Positions 42,657-51,225 of a stretch of 64,000 bases of DNA are shown piece after piece. A program made the position numbers and the translations under genes. Numbering within the stretch: position 1 is the stretch's first letter; each line of letters starts with the position of its first letter. A model generated the notes under the pieces. The model was given only the letters and a program-made list of their open reading frames with translations, ran no database searches and had not been told where the DNA came from. The stretch comes from Isoptericola sp. BMS4 (GTDB lineage: Bacteria > Actinomycetota > Actinomycetes > Actinomycetales > Cellulomonadaceae): assembly GCF_011634835.1 (NCBI RefSeq), contig NZ_SIRP01000001.1:434001-498000 (forward strand). The letters are read 5' to 3'.

Positions 42657-42666
42657 GATGCTCCTC

Positions 42667-42885
42667 TCAGCGCCCCAGGGCCTTGCGCTCGCTCGGCATG
42701 AAGATCCAGAACAGGACGTAGGCCAGGACCTGCGGGCCCGGGATGAAGATCGACGCGACCGTGAGGACGCGGACGAGGGTCCTGTTCCACCCGAAGTAGT
42801 CGGCGATCCCCGCGCACACGCCGCCGATGACGCGGCCGTGGCTCGGTCGGAAGAACGTGCGGGCGGTCGGGTTCGTGGTGGTCAT
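42667..42885 (-). CDS. PspC-domain membrane protein
   Basis: Protein of 72 residues consisting of one PspC domain: FRPSHGRVIGGVCAGIADYFGWN followed by a hydrophobic stretch (VRVLTVASIFIPGPQVLAYVLFWIFMP) spanning the membrane. PspC proteins take part in envelope-stress responses. It is the first gene of a two-gene leftward unit with the macro-domain gene, divergent from the GH59 gene. Confidence 0.88.
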   Translation of the reverse strand: MTTTNPTARTFFRPSHGRVIGGVCAGIADYFGWNRTLVRVLTVASIFIPGPQVLAYVLFWIFMPSERKALGR

Positions 42886-43007
42886 GACTCGACCGTACGA
42901 GCGGCGGACGCCGCTCGGTATCGGGTGACTCCCCGGTTCCGACCCTGACTCAGGATGGGGTGCTCGTGATCGCCAGTGATCGCTTTACCGGCGGCGGTGG
43001 CCTTTTG

Positions 43008-43036
43008 TTGAGGCAATGGGGGCCGTTTCGTACGCT
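43008..43036 (+). promoter_or_regulatory. Promoter of GH59-GH43 operon
   Basis: TTGAGG (43008-43013) and TACGCT (43031-43036) with exactly 17 bp between them. Transcription would begin near 43043, giving a leader of about 100 nt before the GTG at 43141. Confidence 0.6.
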
Positions 43037-43045
43037 CGGCTCCAT

Positions 43046-43096
43046 CACATCAATAATGTGTGCGCAAACATGATCACAAACGAACGTACGTGATCA
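43046..43096. promoter_or_regulatory. Three adjacent inverted repeats (operator region) downstream of the GH59 promoter
   Basis: Three dyads abut: CACAT-N5-ATGTG (43046-43060); ATGTGTGCGCAAACAT (43056-43071), a LacI-like palindrome with one mismatched pair and a central CG; and TGATCAC-N12-GTGATCA (43071-43096), perfect 7-bp arms. They lie just after the predicted transcription start, in a visibly AT-richer stretch, so repressor binding is likely. None matches CGAACCGGTTCG, so a different regulator is implied. Confidence 0.55.
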
Positions 43097-43140
43097 GCAG
43101 GTGGGCGGACGCCCACATCGAGCGATCGAAGGAGATTGCC

Positions 43141-46100
43141 GTGCTCGACCAGGTCGAAGGTGCCCGTCGACGGTCCGACGGGCCGCCGAGCCAACCACGA
43201 GAGGTTCCGCGCCGCCGACGGACGCCCGTGCGAGCCGTGGCGGGGACGCTCGCCGGGGCGCTCGTCGCCTCGACCCTGGTGGCCGGGGTGACCGCCGCCG
43301 CGGCGCCGGCGCCCGCCGCCGAGGTCACGTCGATCACCGTGGACGGCGACGACGTGCGCGCGGACAACGTCAACGGGCTGACCTTCAAGGGATTCGGCGT
43401 GCTCAGCGCGAACAGCACGAGCGCCGTCCTCATGGACTACAAGGCCCAGCACCCGAAGAGATACGCGGAGCTGCTCCGGGTCCTCTTCGGCGGTGACCAC
43501 CCGATCATGCGGCACGTGAAGATCGAGATGGGCGACGACCGCAACAACTCCACCGGGTCCGACGTCGCGACGATGCGCACCCCGGACGAGCCGGCGAACG
43601 TGCGCCGCCACCCGGGGTTCCAGCTCGCCGCCGACGCGAAGAAGGTCAACCCCGACGTCCAGGTGTCGATCCTGCGGTGGAACGCGGTGCCGTGGGCGGA
43701 CACGAACGACGAGGTCTACGACTGGTACAAGAACACGATCCTCGCCGCGTACCGGGACTACGGCTACATGGTCGACTACGTGAACCCCGGCGTGAACGAG
43801 CACGCCGCCGACCTCGCCTGGACCAAGGAGTACGCCGAACGTGTGCGCACGGACGACACGGGCTACGTCAGCGACGACCCGGCGCTCGCCGGGTTCCGCC
43901 CTGGCGAGGCGGAGAAGTTCCACGACATCCAGGTCGTGATCTCCGACGAGGTGGGCACGGGCACCTTCGGTGACGAGATGGTCGCCGACGCCTCCCTGCG
44001 CGACGCCGTCGGTGCCGCCGGGTTCCACTACAACACCGACGACGACCGCCAGGGGAGCTTCACGCGCCTGGCCGACGAGCTCGACGAGCAGATCTGGAAC
44101 AGCGAGGCGCAGGCCACGTTCAGCAGCTCGTCGTTCCGGCCGCACAACAACACCGCCGACCCGACCGTGGAGGGCACGGGCCTCGGTGGGACGGGCAGCT
44201 CGCTCGAGATGGCCAACACCATCGTCAAGGGCTTCGTGAACTCGCGCCGCACCCACTTCGTGTACCAGCCGGCGATCGGCTCGTTCTACGAGGGCGGGCA
44301 GTACTCGTACAAGGAGCTCGTCGGCGCCCGCGACCCGTGGTCGGGGTGGATGCACTACGACGCCGGGCTCGCCGTCCTGCAGCACTTCTCGAGCTTCGCG
44401 GTGACCGGCTGGGAGAACCCGGACAACACGGCCGGCGTCTGGCGGGCGGTGCCGGAGGCCTCCGGCTCGACGGCCACGGGCACCAACCCGGTCGTCGGGC
44501 GGGACGGCGGCCCGAACTACCTGACGATGGCGGCCCCGGACCGCTCGGACTTCTCGACCGTGCTGGTCAACGACTCCGAGCGCCCGCGCACCTACCGGAT
44601 CACGCCGGAGGACCTCGACCTCGGTACCGACCCGTCCCTCGCCGTCTGGGAGACCCGCGCGGCCGAGGACGGCGAGTTCTTCGCGGCGCACTACAAGCAG
44701 CACGTCGCGGACCTGACGGCCGGCGCCGACGGCGCCTACGCGGTGACCGTCGCGCCGTTCTCCGTCACCACCGTCACGTCCCTCGACGTCACCGGCGACG
44801 AGGGTTTGACGACGCCGCTGCCCGTGGAGGGCGAGCGGACCGTGCTCGACAAGAATCCCGGGCGCGGCGTGCTCTGGTCCGACGACTTCGACTACACCCG
44901 CAGGACGGTGCCCGTCGTGGGGCCCGGTGGCACGCTCCGGGGCCGGGAGGACTTCGTGGAGTCCCGCGGCGGCGACACCGGGGCGATCCCGCTCTACACC
45001 TGGGACCGCAACGGCTCCTTCGAGGCGTACCTCGCCGACGACGGCGAGCGTGTGCTGCGCCAGCAGGTGGACCGCGAGGGTACCGGCGTCGGCGGCGCGT
45101 GGAACGGTGGCGACCCGATCACGGCGGTCGGCGACCGGCGCTGGACCAACTACCGCGCCACCGTGGACGTCCGCTTCGAGCGGGGGCCCGCGGCGGACAA
45201 CTACGCCGCGCTCGGCGCGCGGTCGAGCGGCGGGGGCAGCTCGAACAGCCTGGACGGCACGCCATACGCCCTCAAGCTGGGCTCCGCGGGCGACTGGCAG
45301 CTCCTGCGGTACGGCGCGGAGATCGACTCCGGCTCGGTCGCCGGCGACGGGTGGGACCCGGCCGCGTGGCACGAGCTGTCCGTGCAGGTGGCGGGCGACC
45401 GGGTCACCGCCTCGGTGGACGGCACCGAGGTCGTCGCCTGGACCGACGACGCCCCGGTGCTCTCCGGCTGGGTCGACCTGGCGAGCGGCTTCCACTGGAC
45501 GCAGTTCGACGACCTCGTCGTGGAGCGCGTGGCCGACGAGGTGCCGTACTACGGCGAGTACCTGGACGGCATGGAGATGACCGACCTCGCCGAGGTGCCC
45601 CGCGCGAAGCTCGTCTACGACGGCGACTGGGCGCACGACAACGGCCGGAGCATGTACGAGTACGGGCGCACGTCGTCGGTCAGCCAGGGCGCCGGCGCGT
45701 CGGTGAGCTACACATTCACCGGCTCCGGGCTCGACGTGCTCGGGCCCAACGACGGCTCGGCCCGCCTGGACGTGAGCGTCGACGGGGACCTCGTGGCGAC
45801 GAACGCCCGCACCCGGAAGTCCGGCCACTACCAGCAGGCGTTCGAGCTGCGGGGCCTGCCCTGGGGGAAGCACACGGTCACGCTCACCGTCGCGTCGGGC
45901 ACGCTCGACGTCGACGCGGTCGGCGTGGTCTCGGCGCGCGCGTCCCGGCCCACGGACACGACCGAGCTCTCCGCGGCGCTCGCGGAGGCCGAGGCGGTGG
46001 AGCGCAGCGACGACTTCACCGACACCGACTGGGCGGTGCTGCAGCGCACTGTCGCCGACGCGCGCGCGGCTGTGCGGCACCCGCGGCCCTACCGGCTCGA

Positions 46101-46941
46101 CGGTCAGGGCGCCGCGGCCCTGGTGTCGCGGCTGGCGACGGCGTCCGACCCGGTCGCGAACCGGATCGTCGACGTCGAGGACGTGCGTGCGGCGACCTAC
46201 GCCGGGCAGGCGCCCGACCTGCCGGAGACGCTCACGGCCGAGCTGACCGACGGCAGCACCCGCGAGGTCCCGGTCACCTGGTCGCTCGACGACGCCGGCT
46301 TCGACCAGGCGTGGGCCACCGTCGCCGTGACGGGCGCGTACGGACCGGTGACGACGACGGCGCACGTCGAGGTCGTGCCGGCGGGCACCGAGGCCTTCGC
46401 GGACGTCAACGCCACCGCGGCCGGCGCGCTCGGGCACGACTCGCCGTCCTACCTGGCGATCGACGGCCTGGTCGGGGGGCTCGTCAACGACGCCCCCGAC
46501 CAGGTGCGCGCGGAGGGCGCCGCCTGGGGCCACTGGGCGCAGGACGCGTCCGGTGCGCGGGACACGCAGTACAAGGGGATCGTCGCCGGCGACTACGACA
46601 AGACCACGACCACCGGGATGTACACCGCGAACCAGGTGGGGGCCGAGGTGTCGTACACCTTCACCCTCCCCGCCGGGCGGCACACGGTCGTGGCCGGGTC
46701 GCACTCGTGGTGGCCGGGCAACAGCCGCAGCGCCGACGTGGTGGTCACGTACGACGGCGAGGAGCACGCGGCCGGGAGCGTCACCCTCGACCGGGGCAGC
46801 CCGAGCGAGGTCCTGTCGTCCGACGTCGACCTCGCTGCTGCCGGGCCCGTGACGATCACGCTGCGGGCGACGAACAGCCAGTCGCCGATGCTCTCGTGGG
46901 CTGCGGCCGTCGCCCACGACGCCGAGGGAGGGAACGCATGA
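43141..46941 (+). CDS. Secreted GH59-family beta-galactosidase (galactocerebrosidase-like)
   Basis: Secreted enzyme of 1266 residues. Signal peptide ~20-60 (long Arg-rich n-region, core AVAGTLAGALVASTLVAGV). The GH59 barrel (~62-360) opens with GFGVLSANSTSAVLMDYK and HVKIEMGDDRNNSTGSD; likely acid/base is E220 (NPGVNEH) and nucleophile E270 (VISDEVGTG). A beta-sandwich and a galectin/LamG-like domain (~600-800) follow, as in GH59 enzymes, then a carbohydrate-binding-like domain, an Ig-like (Big_4) stretch (~1010-1080) and a terminal beta domain. The GTG at 43141 has GGAG 6 nt upstream; an ATG at 43060 in frame lies within the operator region and is rejected. Coupled to the GH43 gene by ATGA. 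Confidence 0.87.
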   Translation: MLDQVEGARRRSDGPPSQPREVPRRRRTPVRAVAGTLAGALVASTLVAGVTAAAAPAPAAEVTSITVDGDDVRADNVNGLTFKGFGVLSANSTSAVLMDYKAQHPKRYAELLRVLFGGDHPIMRHVKIEMGDDRNNSTGSDVATMRTPDEPANVRRHPGFQLAADAKKVNPDVQVSILRWNAVPWADTNDEVYDWYKNTILAAYRDYGYMVDYVNPGVNEHAADLAWTKEYAERVRTDDTGYVSDDPALAGFRPGEAEKFHDIQVVISDEVGTGTFGDEMVADASLRDAVGAAGFHYNTDDDRQGSFTRLADELDEQIWNSEAQATFSSSSFRPHNNTADPTVEGTGLGGTGSSLEMANTIVKGFVNSRRTHFVYQPAIGSFYEGGQYSYKELVGARDPWSGWMHYDAGLAVLQHFSSFAVTGWENPDNTAGVWRAVPEASGSTATGTNPVVGRDGGPNYLTMAAPDRSDFSTVLVNDSERPRTYRITPEDLDLGTDPSLAVWETRAAEDGEFFAAHYKQHVADLTAGADGAYAVTVAPFSVTTVTSLDVTGDEGLTTPLPVEGERTVLDKNPGRGVLWSDDFDYTRRTVPVVGPGGTLRGREDFVESRGGDTGAIPLYTWDRNGSFEAYLADDGERVLRQQVDREGTGVGGAWNGGDPITAVGDRRWTNYRATVDVRFERGPAADNYAALGARSSGGGSSNSLDGTPYALKLGSAGDWQLLRYGAEIDSGSVAGDGWDPAAWHELSVQVAGDRVTASVDGTEVVAWTDDAPVLSGWVDLASGFHWTQFDDLVVERVADEVPYYGEYLDGMEMTDLAEVPRAKLVYDGDWAHDNGRSMYEYGRTSSVSQGAGASVSYTFTGSGLDVLGPNDGSARLDVSVDGDLVATNARTRKSGHYQQAFELRGLPWGKHTVTLTVASGTLDVDAVGVVSARASRPTDTTELSAALAEAEAVERSDDFTDTDWAVLQRTVADARAAVRHPRPYRLDGQGAAALVSRLATASDPVANRIVDVEDVRAATYAGQAPDLPETLTAELTDGSTREVPVTWSLDDAGFDQAWATVAVTGAYGPVTTTAHVEVVPAGTEAFADVNATAAGALGHDSPSYLAIDGLVGGLVNDAPDQVRAEGAAWGHWAQDASGARDTQYKGIVAGDYDKTTTTGMYTANQVGAEVSYTFTLPAGRHTVVAGSHSWWPGNSRSADVVVTYDGEEHAAGSVTLDRGSPSEVLSSDVDLAAAGPVTITLRATNSQSPMLSWAAAVAHDAEGGNA

Positions 46942-49736
46942 GGCTCCGGAGCAGGCTCGTCGCCGTGTCGGCGGGGGCGGCCGTCGCCGCGGCCGGGATG
47001 GTCGCGCCCGCGGCGCAGGCGGCCGTGCCCGCCGGCGACCCGACGACGTCCACGGTGTACCCGCCGGTCCTCGACCCGGGCACCGGCGCCGACGATTACA
47101 TCTCGCCGCCGTGGCCGGACGACGGCGGCGAGCACGTCCAGGCGCACGGCGGCCAGGTCGTCGAGACCGAGGAGGACGGGCGGACCGTCTACTACTGGTA
47201 CGGCGAGGACCGCAGCAACGGCTACTACGGCAGCCCGGGCGTGCACGCGTACCGGTCGTACGACACGAAGAACTGGGTCGACATGGGTGTCGTGCTGCGC
47301 TCGGTGTCCGACCCGGCCGAGCTGGAGTCGGACTACTTCGACGCCCTCTACGACACGGTCGACGACGCGGGGAACCCGCGCCCCGACCGGATCGCGGAGC
47401 TGGACCACCACCTCGACACGAACGAGGCGGCCGAGCTCACCGCGATCTTCGAGCGACCGAAGGTGCTGCACAACGAGGCCACCGGGAAGTGGGTGCTGTG
47501 GTGGCACTCCGACGGGCGGACGACGCCGGGCGGCAGCAACTACGCCCGGTCCATGGTCGGCGTCGCGGTGGCGGACAGCCCGACCGGCCCGTTCCGCATG
47601 ACGGGCGTGTACCGGATGCCGAACCGGACGAACTACCAGGACTGCATCTCCGCGGCGGTACCCGGTCAGGCGCGCGACATGACCGTGTTCCAGGAGGACG
47701 ACGGCACCGCGTACATCGCGTACTCGTCCGAGGAGAACCGGTCGCTGTACGTCGCCGAGCTCGACGACACCTACACGAACGTCACGCACACGACCGACGT
47801 CGACATGGCCGACGCCGGCCAGTACTCCGAGGACGGCCGGTACCCGTACCTCTTCGCGGACGGCACCGCGCAGGCGCCCGTGCGCGGCGAGGACTTCCAG
47901 ATCGTCCGGGAGTGCGGGATGCTCGAGGCGCCCGCGCTGTTCCGGCACGGCGGCCGGTACTACGTCGTCGCGTCCGGGGCGACGGGCTGGGCGCCGAACC
48001 CGCAGACGTACTACACGGCCGACAGCATCCTGGGATCGTGGATCCGTGGCGTGGACCCGGACGACGAGTACGAGAACGTCCGCTACGACACCATCCCCGA
48101 CGGTGGCGACGGGCTGCTCGCGGTGGGGGACACGCGGCGCTCGACGTTCGGGTCGCAGGCCACGAACGTGCTCGACCTCGGCGGCGGCCGGTTCGTGTAC
48201 ATGGGCGACCGCTGGAACTCGGGCAACGCCGACTCGACGTACGTGTGGCTGCCGATCACGATCGGTGAGGACGGCCGCGCGGCGATGCGCAACCCCGCCA
48301 CCGAGGACCCCGCCCGCTGGGCGGACGGCTGGGACGAGAGCTACTGGGACGACCAGGGCGCGGGCGCGGAGATCTGGCGGGTGGTCGACGACCGCCTGCC
48401 CGACCGGGTGGCGCCCGGCGAGGACTTCGGCGACCGGCTCCCGTCCACGGTGCCCGTGGAGGCGGGCGGTGCCGTGACCGACGTCGCCGTCACCTGGGAC
48501 GCGACCGCCTATGACGCGCTCGGCGAGCACACGATCACCGGCACGCTCGCCGCGGGAGGCGGGTTCACCGCCGGTCGCACGTTCACCCGCACGGTCGACG
48601 TGCACCGTGACGGCGTGGTGAACCTCGCGCCCGCGTCGTCCGTGACGGCGTCGAGCCGGCCGGAGCTCGCGCCGACCGTCGTCGACGGGAACGTGAAGGG
48701 CAAGGGCTGGGACGACTGGGCGTCGGGCGGCGCCTACCCGCTGGACAGCCGGCTGACGTTCTCCTGGCCGCTCGCTCAGGACCTCGATCAGGTAGCGGTG
48801 CACACCTACAAGGACGGCGCGGGCGCGACGTGGCCGTCGGCGATCGAGGCCGAGTACCGTGACGCCTCGGGTGCGTGGGTGACGTCGGACGTGCGGGTCG
48901 AGCTCGCGCAGGACGCCGGCTCGCCCGCGCCGGTCGGGGTGCTCGACGTGTCCGCGCTGCCCGCGACGACCGGCCTGCGCCTGCACCTCACCACCGAGAC
49001 GCGCACGTGGCAGTCGGTCTCCGAGGTGCAGGTCTGGGGCGCCGACGGCGTCGAGGACCTGTGCGCCGCGGACGGCACGACCGTGTCGGCCAGCTTCCAC
49101 CAGACCGAGTGGGAGACCCTGCCCGCCCAGAAAGCCTGCGACGGCGACGCCGCCACCGCGTGGTCCACGTGGACGGGCGGGACGAAGCACGACGAGGCGA
49201 CGTTCACCGTCGAGCCCGCGGCGGCCCAGGTCGTCGACCAGGTCGGCTTCACCAACGTCGAGGGCACGATCACCGGCGTGGGGGTCGAGTACCGCGACGA
49301 CCAGGGTGCGTGGCACCCGACGACGGCGCAGGACGTCGCCCCCGCCGCGAACGGGTCGACCACCTCGATCGGGTTCGACCCCGTCCGGGCGTCCGCCCTG
49401 CGCCTGACGTTCGCCACGCCGGGCTCGTACCTCAAGATCCCCGTGCTGGCCGTGGGTACCGAGGACGTGACGGTCGAGCCCGCGGTGGCCACGCGCTGCG
49501 TCGGGAACGACCGCCTGCAGGTCGTGACGACAGTGCGCAGCACGGCCGACGCCCCCGCCGACGTGGCCGTGGACACCCCGTTCGGCTCACGGGTCGTGCG
49601 GGACGTCGCGCCCGGCGGCTCCGGCCAGGCCGTCGCCGACACCCGCACGTCCGCCGCCCCGGCCGGCAGCGTCACCGTCGCGGCGGACGACGGGCCCGCG
49701 GTCGCGGTGGGCTACCCGGCCGCCGCCTGCGGCTGA
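46938..49736 (+). CDS. Secreted GH43 exo-beta-1,3-galactanase-type enzyme with discoidin and two-Cys modules
   Basis: Secreted enzyme of 932 residues. Signal peptide ~1-28; five-bladed GH43 domain (~45-465) with HVQAHGGQVVETE and YYWYGEDRSNGYYGS as in GH43 subfamily 24 galactan 1,3-beta-galactosidases. The general acid is E330 in CGMLEAPALF. An Ig-like (Big_4) region (~480-555), an F5/8 type C module (~560-710), a second discoidin-like region (~715-835) and the shared C-terminal two-Cys module (~845-932, RCVG to ACG) follow. The ATG overlaps the GH59 stop (ATGA) and has GGAGGGA upstream. Likely role: exo-cleavage of the beta-1,3-galactan backbone of arabinogalactan proteins. Confidence 0.88.
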   Translation: MRLRSRLVAVSAGAAVAAAGMVAPAAQAAVPAGDPTTSTVYPPVLDPGTGADDYISPPWPDDGGEHVQAHGGQVVETEEDGRTVYYWYGEDRSNGYYGSPGVHAYRSYDTKNWVDMGVVLRSVSDPAELESDYFDALYDTVDDAGNPRPDRIAELDHHLDTNEAAELTAIFERPKVLHNEATGKWVLWWHSDGRTTPGGSNYARSMVGVAVADSPTGPFRMTGVYRMPNRTNYQDCISAAVPGQARDMTVFQEDDGTAYIAYSSEENRSLYVAELDDTYTNVTHTTDVDMADAGQYSEDGRYPYLFADGTAQAPVRGEDFQIVRECGMLEAPALFRHGGRYYVVASGATGWAPNPQTYYTADSILGSWIRGVDPDDEYENVRYDTIPDGGDGLLAVGDTRRSTFGSQATNVLDLGGGRFVYMGDRWNSGNADSTYVWLPITIGEDGRAAMRNPATEDPARWADGWDESYWDDQGAGAEIWRVVDDRLPDRVAPGEDFGDRLPSTVPVEAGGAVTDVAVTWDATAYDALGEHTITGTLAAGGGFTAGRTFTRTVDVHRDGVVNLAPASSVTASSRPELAPTVVDGNVKGKGWDDWASGGAYPLDSRLTFSWPLAQDLDQVAVHTYKDGAGATWPSAIEAEYRDASGAWVTSDVRVELAQDAGSPAPVGVLDVSALPATTGLRLHLTTETRTWQSVSEVQVWGADGVEDLCAADGTTVSASFHQTEWETLPAQKACDGDAATAWSTWTGGTKHDEATFTVEPAAAQVVDQVGFTNVEGTITGVGVEYRDDQGAWHPTTAQDVAPAANGSTTSIGFDPVRASALRLTFATPGSYLKIPVLAVGTEDVTVEPAVATRCVGNDRLQVVTTVRSTADAPADVAVDTPFGSRVVRDVAPGGSGQAVADTRTSAAPAGSVTVAADDGPAVAVGYPAAACG

Positions 49737-49752
49737 CCTGCGCGAGACGTGG

Positions 49753-49779
49753 CCGAGGGGCAGCACGATCGCCCCTCGG
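49753..49779. terminator. Convergent stem-loop terminator
   Basis: 9-bp perfect arms CCGAGGGGC / GCCCCTCGG with a 9-nt loop, extendable by CGAGA/TCTCG (49743-49784) around a small bulge. It lies between the GH43 stop (49736) and the opposing ATPase stop (49813). Confidence 0.75.
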
Positions 49780-49812
49780 TCTCGTCGCGGCCCCCTGTCG
49801 CGTCTGGCTCCG

Positions 49813-51096
49813 TCAGGCGCCCAGAAGTGCCGCCGGGACGACGCCGACGCCGTCATCGCGGCGGTAGGCCTGCGGTCCGCAGTGGACGACGATCGTGTCC
49901 ACGACGGCGTCGCCGAGCGTCGCCTTGATCCATCGCAAGTGCTTGGCATCATCTGCTTCGACTGTTGCCGCGAGCTTGATCTCGATGGCGACCATGCGCC
50001 CGTCGGGACGCTCGACGATCAGGTCGATCTCACGTTCGCCGCCCACGGTCCGCAGATGGAAGACGCGCGCCTGGGCGGCCTGGGCATAGGTCTGGACGCT
50101 CAGGGTGACGAGGCCCTCGAACAACGCGCCGAGAATACGGCCGTGGTCGATGCTGACCGTGCCCCGCTCGCCCCGCATGAGCGCGGACTCGTCGAGACCC
50201 AGGAGCCGCGCTGCCAGAGCGGGGTCGGCAAGGTGGTGCTTCGGGAGGTCGGTCAGCCGCGCGATGCCCGATCCCTCCCTGTTCCATGCGGCCACGGGGT
50301 CCAGGAGGAACAGCCCGCTCAGAGCGTCGCGGTAGGTCAACGTGGTGGTCTTGGCGGGGCTCTCGCCCTTGGCCTCGTTGGCGTGAGCGAGGATCTTCAC
50401 GTACGTGGTGGGTGACGCGGTGGCGGCTGCGTACGCGCGGAGCCACGACCGCAACGTCTCCGGCTTGCGCACGGGATAGCCCTGCTCCGGGAACTCGCGC
50501 TCCACGACATTGTCGAGGTAGGCGTCCAGCGTGAGGTCGCGTACCGGCCGTGGGCGGCGGCGGATACCCGGGAACCCGGACGCCGTGATCTCCTCGACGT
50601 AGTTCCGCAGTGTGAGCGTCGTGCGACCGCCGAGGTCGGCGTCCTGGTTCAGGAGGCCCGCCAGGCTCACCGTCGGTATCTCGATCCCCCGCTCGGCGAG
50701 GCTCAGCGGCCGCAGGCGCATCGGAACGATCCGGCCCGCTCCGGAATGCACGACCGCGCCACGAGGTGCAGCGGAACCCGCGATGATGAAACGGCCGTCT
50801 GGTGCGCCGTCGTCGACCGCTCTTCTCACCGCGTCCCACACTTGCGGTAGGCGCTGCCACTCGTCGACCAGGACAGGACCCGGGGCGGACGACAGCTCGG
50901 CCGGGTCGGCGGCGACGATGCCGCGGACGACGTCGTCGCTCAGGTCGAACCGTGTGCGTACGCGCTGCAGGGCAGTGGCCGTCTTGCCCACTCCTTTGGC
51001 GCCCTGCAGCGCGAGGGCGGGGAGGTGCGGCTGCACCTCGTCCAGCAGTTCATCCACGATGCGTGGTTCATATCCGCTGGTCACAGCATCTATCAT
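49813..51096 (-). CDS. AAA_14/DUF4143 family ATPase
   Basis: Protein of up to 427 residues. The N-terminal AAA_14 ATPase has Walker A GAKGVGKTAT (~33-42) and Walker B-like PVLVDEWQRLPQVWDAVRRAV; the C-terminal DUF4143 region contains a PD-(D/E)xK-like core (EREIDLIVERPDGRMVAIEIKLA, motif D..(I)EIK). The ATG at 51094-51096 overlaps a likely extended -10 element, so translation may really start at the in-frame GTG 51082-51084 on a leaderless message. Family function is poorly known. The gene is visibly less GC-rich than its neighbours and stands alone, which suggests horizontal movement. Confidence 0.88.
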   Translation of the reverse strand: MIDAVTSGYEPRIVDELLDEVQPHLPALALQGAKGVGKTATALQRVRTRFDLSDDVVRGIVAADPAELSSAPGPVLVDEWQRLPQVWDAVRRAVDDGAPDGRFIIAGSAAPRGAVVHSGAGRIVPMRLRPLSLAERGIEIPTVSLAGLLNQDADLGGRTTLTLRNYVEEITASGFPGIRRRPRPVRDLTLDAYLDNVVEREFPEQGYPVRKPETLRSWLRAYAAATASPTTYVKILAHANEAKGESPAKTTTLTYRDALSGLFLLDPVAAWNREGSGIARLTDLPKHHLADPALAARLLGLDESALMRGERGTVSIDHGRILGALFEGLVTLSVQTYAQAAQARVFHLRTVGGEREIDLIVERPDGRMVAIEIKLAATVEADDAKHLRWIKATLGDAVVDTIVVHCGPQAYRRDDGVGVVPAALLGA

Positions 51097-51100
51097 ACCA
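51092..51100 (-). promoter_or_regulatory. Extended -10 promoter of the DUF4143 ATPase
   Basis: On the minus strand TTTTTGGTATGAT gives TGG-TATGAT, an extended -10 element. A start about 7 nt downstream lands on or next to GTG 51082-51084, consistent with a leaderless mRNA. It is the most AT-rich spot in the region. Confidence 0.55.
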
Positions 51101-51110
51101 AAAAGCGGCG

Positions 51111-51144
51111 GTCTACTGGTCGATTTCGCAGATGTCTACTGGTC
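51111..51144 (-). repeat. 11-bp direct repeat upstream of the DUF4143 ATPase
   Basis: GTCTACTGGTC occurs exactly at 51111-51121 and 51134-51144 (23-bp period), immediately upstream of the extended -10. The position fits a tandem activator or repressor site. Confidence 0.6.
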
Positions 51145-51225
51145 CAGAGCGCGCCTCTCGGGACGCAAGAGCACGCGGACGCCTGCGAACTCATGGCGTG
51201 CGCGAGCTCGGCCTGACCCCGTGCC

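Noticed and set aside
40702-42885. Possible lipid or polyketide biosynthesis cluster around the ketosynthase
   Set aside because: Neighbours are a macro-domain protein and PspC; no carrier protein, transferase or reductase is present.
43060-43140. Earlier in-frame ATG for the GH59 protein
   Set aside because: It lies in the inverted-repeat operator region, has no ribosome site, and would bury the signal peptide behind 27 extra polar residues; GTG 43141 has GGAG at good spacing.
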